From assembly GCA_036667875.1 (NCBI GenBank), contig JAVWTD010000030.1, positions 1 to 14,829 on the forward strand: a DNA stretch of 14,829 nucleotides, written 5' to 3'. This stretch comes from CAJGDV01 sp036667875 (GTDB lineage Bacteria > Bacillota_I > Bacilli_A > RF39 > UBA660). How positions within the stretch are numbered: the stretch's first letter is position 1; every line of letters starts with the position of its first letter. Of this stretch, positions 12,727 through 14,829 are shown piece after piece. The notes beneath the pieces are model-generated. The model saw nothing but the letters and a program-made list of their open reading frames with translations. It was not told the DNA's origin and ran no database searches. The position numbers were made by a program, and so were the translations under genes.

Positions 12727-14410
12727 AGTAAAGAAAACTCCAAATGGTGTTGATAACGAAAGAGCAAAAGACTTAAAGGGATCGGTTAAAAAAATAATGA
12801 AATATATTAAAGATTATAAATTATCTTTAATTATAGTAACAATTTTCACCATTCTAGCAACAGTTTTTTCAATAATTGGTCCAGACATTTTAGGAAGAGT
12901 AACAACTGCCATCTTTGATGGCTTAGTAAATAAAATAAGTGGAACCGGAAAAATGGATTTTTCATTTATTAATAAAACTCTTTTACTATTACTTTGTCTT
13001 TATATTTTCTCAAGTTTATGTAATTTTGTTCAAGGATATATTATGAACTCAATTTCTTGCAAAGTTGCTTATAATTTAAGAAAAGACTTAAGTAAAAAAA
13101 TGAATAAATTACCAATGAAATATTTTGATTCTAAAACTCATGGAGAAATATTATCAAGAATGACCAATGATGTAGATACTCTAAGTACAAATCTAAGTCA
13201 ATTTCTAGGTCAATTTGTTTCCAGTGTAGCNNNNNNNNNNNNNNNNNNNNNNNNNNNNNNNNNNNNNNNNNNNNNNNNNNNNNNNNNNNNNNNNNNNNNN
13301 NNNNNNNNNNNNNNNNNNNNNNNNNNNNNNAGTATTAAATCTTTTGAAAAATATAATAATATGTTGTATGATTCAGGATGGAAAAGTCAATTTATTTCAA
13401 CCTCTATGCACCCTTTAATTAATTTTGTAGGAAATATTAGTTATGTTCTAATCTCTATTTATGGAGGACTTCTTACAATAAAAAATAAAATTGAAGTAGG
13501 ATCAATTCTTTCATTTACTCAATATATAAGAAATTTAAATCAAGGAGTAGGGAACTTATCACAAATACTTGCAATGCTTCAACCAACTGTTGCCGCTGCT
13601 GAAAGAGTATTTGAATTTCTAGAGGAAAAAGAAGAAACTAGAGAAACTAAAGACCCTGTTAAAACTGCTGATTTAAAAGGAAATATTGAATTTAAAAATG
13701 TTCATTTTGGGTATAATGAAGATAAAATAATAATTAATGATTTTAGTATTAAAATAAAAGATGGACAAAAAATTGCCATTGTAGGACCAACCGGAGCCGG
13801 AAAAACAACTATGGTTAAACTACTAATGAGATTTTACGATGTAACAAGTGGGTCTATTTTAGTAGATGGTCATGATATAAGAGACTTCAAAAGAAGCGAC
13901 TTAAGAAGAATGTTTGGAATGGTACTCCAAGATACATGGTTATATAATGGAACAATAACAGATAACATTAAATATGGAAAACTTGATGCTTCAATAGAAG
14001 AAGTAAAAGATGCATCCAGAGCTGCAAGTGTTCATCACTTTATTAAGACATTACCAGATGATTATGACTTCATCCTAAATGAAGAATCTGATAATATAAG
14101 TCAAGGGCAAAAACAATTATTAACGATTGCAAGAGTAATTCTAGCTAATCCAAAAATATTAATTCTTGATGAAGCAACAAGTAGTGTAGATACAAGAACT
14201 GAAATTTTAATTCAAGAAGCTATGGATAAATTAATGGAAGGAAGAACTTCCTTCGTAATAGCACACAGATTATCCACTATTAAAAATGCTGACTTGATTT
14301 TAGTCATGAAAGATGGAGATATTGTAGAAACAGGAACACATAATGAATTGCTTAAACAAGGTGGTTTTTATGAATCTTTATATAATTCTCAATTTGAAGA
14401 AGAAGTATAA
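12719..14410 (+). CDS. ABC exporter half-transporter with catalytic ATP site (contains assembly gap)
   Basis: Partner subunit of the preceding gene. It starts at an ATG that overlaps the upstream stop by 8 bases with GGAGGAG before it. The membrane domain begins with KDLKGSVKKIMKYIKDYKLS and keeps FDSKTHGEILSRMTNDVDTL. ATPase motifs: Walker A GPTGAGKTT (13784-13810), Q-loop MVLQDTWLYNGTI, signature ISQGQ (14096-14110) instead of LSGGQ, Walker B ILILDEATSSVD with the catalytic Glu (14171-14173), and the switch His in AHRLSTI (14264-14266). It therefore supplies Walker A/B and His to the one consensus site, together with the VSGGQ of the first subunit. A 100-N run interrupts the gene between the TM2-side loop and SIKSFEK; the frame continues, but TM3 and TM4 are not visible. 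Confidence 0.92.
   Translation: MNKVKKTPNGVDNERAKDLKGSVKKIMKYIKDYKLSLIIVTIFTILATVFSIIGPDILGRVTTAIFDGLVNKISGTGKMDFSFINKTLLLLLCLYIFSSLCNFVQGYIMNSISCKVAYNLRKDLSKKMNKLPMKYFDSKTHGEILSRMTNDVDTLSTNLSQFLGQFVSSVXXXXXXXXXXXXXXXXXXXXXXXXXXXXXXXXXXSIKSFEKYNNMLYDSGWKSQFISTSMHPLINFVGNISYVLISIYGGLLTIKNKIEVGSILSFTQYIRNLNQGVGNLSQILAMLQPTVAAAERVFEFLEEKEETRETKDPVKTADLKGNIEFKNVHFGYNEDKIIINDFSIKIKDGQKIAIVGPTGAGKTTMVKLLMRFYDVTSGSILVDGHDIRDFKRSDLRRMFGMVLQDTWLYNGTITDNIKYGKLDASIEEVKDASRAASVHHFIKTLPDDYDFILNEESDNISQGQKQLLTIARVILANPKILILDEATSSVDTRTEILIQEAMDKLMEGRTSFVIAHRLSTIKNADLILVMKDGDIVETGTHNELLKQGGFYESLYNSQFEEEV
13231..13330. other. Assembly gap (100 N)
   Basis: Exactly 100 undetermined bases inside the second ABC subunit. 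100 is a usual placeholder, not a measured length. In related exporters the stretch between the two flanking motifs is about 65-70 residues, so the true missing sequence is probably nearer 200 bases. Confidence 0.98.
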
Positions 14411-14447
14411 TATTATTGTTAATATCTAAAAATTATGGAAATAAACT

Positions 14448-14471
14448 GCTACTAATAGTAGTAGCTTTTTT
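14448..14471 (+). terminator. Intrinsic terminator of the TetR-ABC operon
   Basis: GCTACTA (14448-14454) pairs perfectly with TAGTAGC (14459-14465) around a 4-base loop and is followed by TTTTTT (14466-14471). It lies 37 bases after the stop of the second ABC gene. Confidence 0.85.
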
Positions 14472-14511
14472 GTCTACCTAAAAATTAACTATGTACTTTA
14501 ATTTCTAAATT

Positions 14512-14520
14512 TGTTATAAT
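14512..14520 (+). promoter_or_regulatory. Extended -10 of the pilin-like gene
   Basis: TGTTATAAT (14512-14520) is an extended -10 lying 25 bases before the ATG at 14546. No good -35 is seen at 17 bases (TGTACT). Confidence 0.6.
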
Positions 14521-14545
14521 TATTTAAGAAGGTAGGTAGTACATT

Positions 14546-14829
14546 ATGAAAAAAAATGCGTTTACACTTATAGAACTTTTAGCAGTAATTCTAATTCTAG
14601 GAATCATTGCATTAATTGCAATACCAACAATAACAAAGATTCTTGATGAGTCAAAGATGGGAGCATTCTCTTCATCAACGACAGAGATTGCTAAAATAAT
14701 TGAACAAGAATGTCAAGTATCTATTATTAAAAATACTGGGGCTGTTACTGAATACAGGTTTGAAGACGGAAAAGCAATTCCATCTATTCCTGTTAAAGGA
14801 CAATTACCAGACAAAGGATACGCAGTAGT
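14546..14829 (+). CDS. Type IV pilin-like / pseudopilin protein (3' end outside window)
   Basis: The first 94 residues of a prepilin-type protein. The class III signal is MKKNA then FTLIELLAVILILGIIALIA. Counting F6 as mature residue 1, Glu5 (E10), Gly14 (G19) and Pro22 (P27) of type IV pilins are all in place. Position -1 is Ala instead of the usual Gly, a tolerated variant for prepilin peptidase. After the helix comes the start of a globular domain with one Cys (EQECQVS). GGTAGGT (14531-14537) is 8 bases before the ATG. The gene has its own promoter behind the ABC terminator. It could be a pilus, competence pseudopilus or surface adhesin subunit; the missing C-terminus would decide. No peptidase or assembly ATPase is in the window. 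Confidence 0.9.
   Translation, partial: MKKNAFTLIELLAVILILGIIALIAIPTITKILDESKMGAFSSSTTEIAKIIEQECQVSIIKNTGAVTEYRFEDGKAIPSIPVKGQLPDKGYAV

Noticed and set aside
1..14829. Mycoplasma-type code with TGA as Trp
   Set aside because: The kinase-like gene ends in TGA inside a terminator hairpin, Trp codons are TGG, and no gene needs TGA readthrough.
1..14829. CRISPR array, tRNA or rRNA genes, insertion sequence, phage or integrase genes
   Set aside because: No spaced direct repeats, cloverleaf, conserved rRNA stretches, transposase motifs or attachment repeats were seen on either strand.

Overview
The window is AT-rich DNA from a low-GC Gram-positive (Firmicutes/Bacillota-type) bacterium. The evidence is purine-rich Shine-Dalgarno sites 5-11 bases before most starts, extended -10 promoters (TGnTATAAT), short hairpin terminators with T tails that often overlap stop codons, and the protein families present. 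TGA ends at least one gene (the kinase-like gene at 5599-6381), so the standard bacterial code applies. A run of exactly 100 N at 13231-13330 indicates a scaffolded draft, plausibly a metagenome bin. The exact lineage cannot be read from the sequence.

Layout. 1-228 is the 3' end of a surface or pilin-associated-type protein. 285-1732 is a small membrane protein followed by a CDF zinc-type exporter, closed by a terminator. 1848-2425 is a 57-residue winged-helix-like protein followed by a two-domain superoxide reductase. 2426-2737 holds no gene but has a long stem, an inner hairpin with a C-rich loop, and a terminator. 2738-3019 encodes a small protein of a recurring Firmicutes family. 3119-5598 holds two tandem paralogous O-antigen-ligase-like membrane proteins. 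A protein-kinase-fold gene converges on them (5599-6381, minus). Divergently, 6548-7999 holds a YjdF-family membrane protein and a zinc-dependent phospholipase C-like protein. Next come, on the minus strand, a 28-residue Cys/Lys-rich peptide (8013-8099) and a ZIP metal importer (8154-8915). 9064-9925 encodes two adjacent tail-anchored proteins sharing a C-terminal membrane module. 9986-14410 is an overlapping operon of a TetR-type regulator and a heterodimeric ABC exporter. The window closes with the 5' end of a type IV pilin-like gene at 14546.

How parts fit. The clearest functional unit is the TetR-ABC-ABC operon. A perfect CTGACA-N3-TGTCAG dyad lies between its -35 and -10, and a 12-of-13 copy lies over the start codon, so autoregulation is likely. 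The two ABC subunits divide consensus and degenerate ATP-site residues as known heterodimeric exporters do. Metal handling recurs: CDF export, ZIP import, a Cys-rich peptide, an iron superoxide reductase and a Zn-type phospholipase. The most novel observations are the Cys-rich peptide with its own TTGACA-N17-TATATT promoter, the candidate RNA whose loop can pair with the Shine-Dalgarno of the next gene, and the paired tail-anchored proteins.
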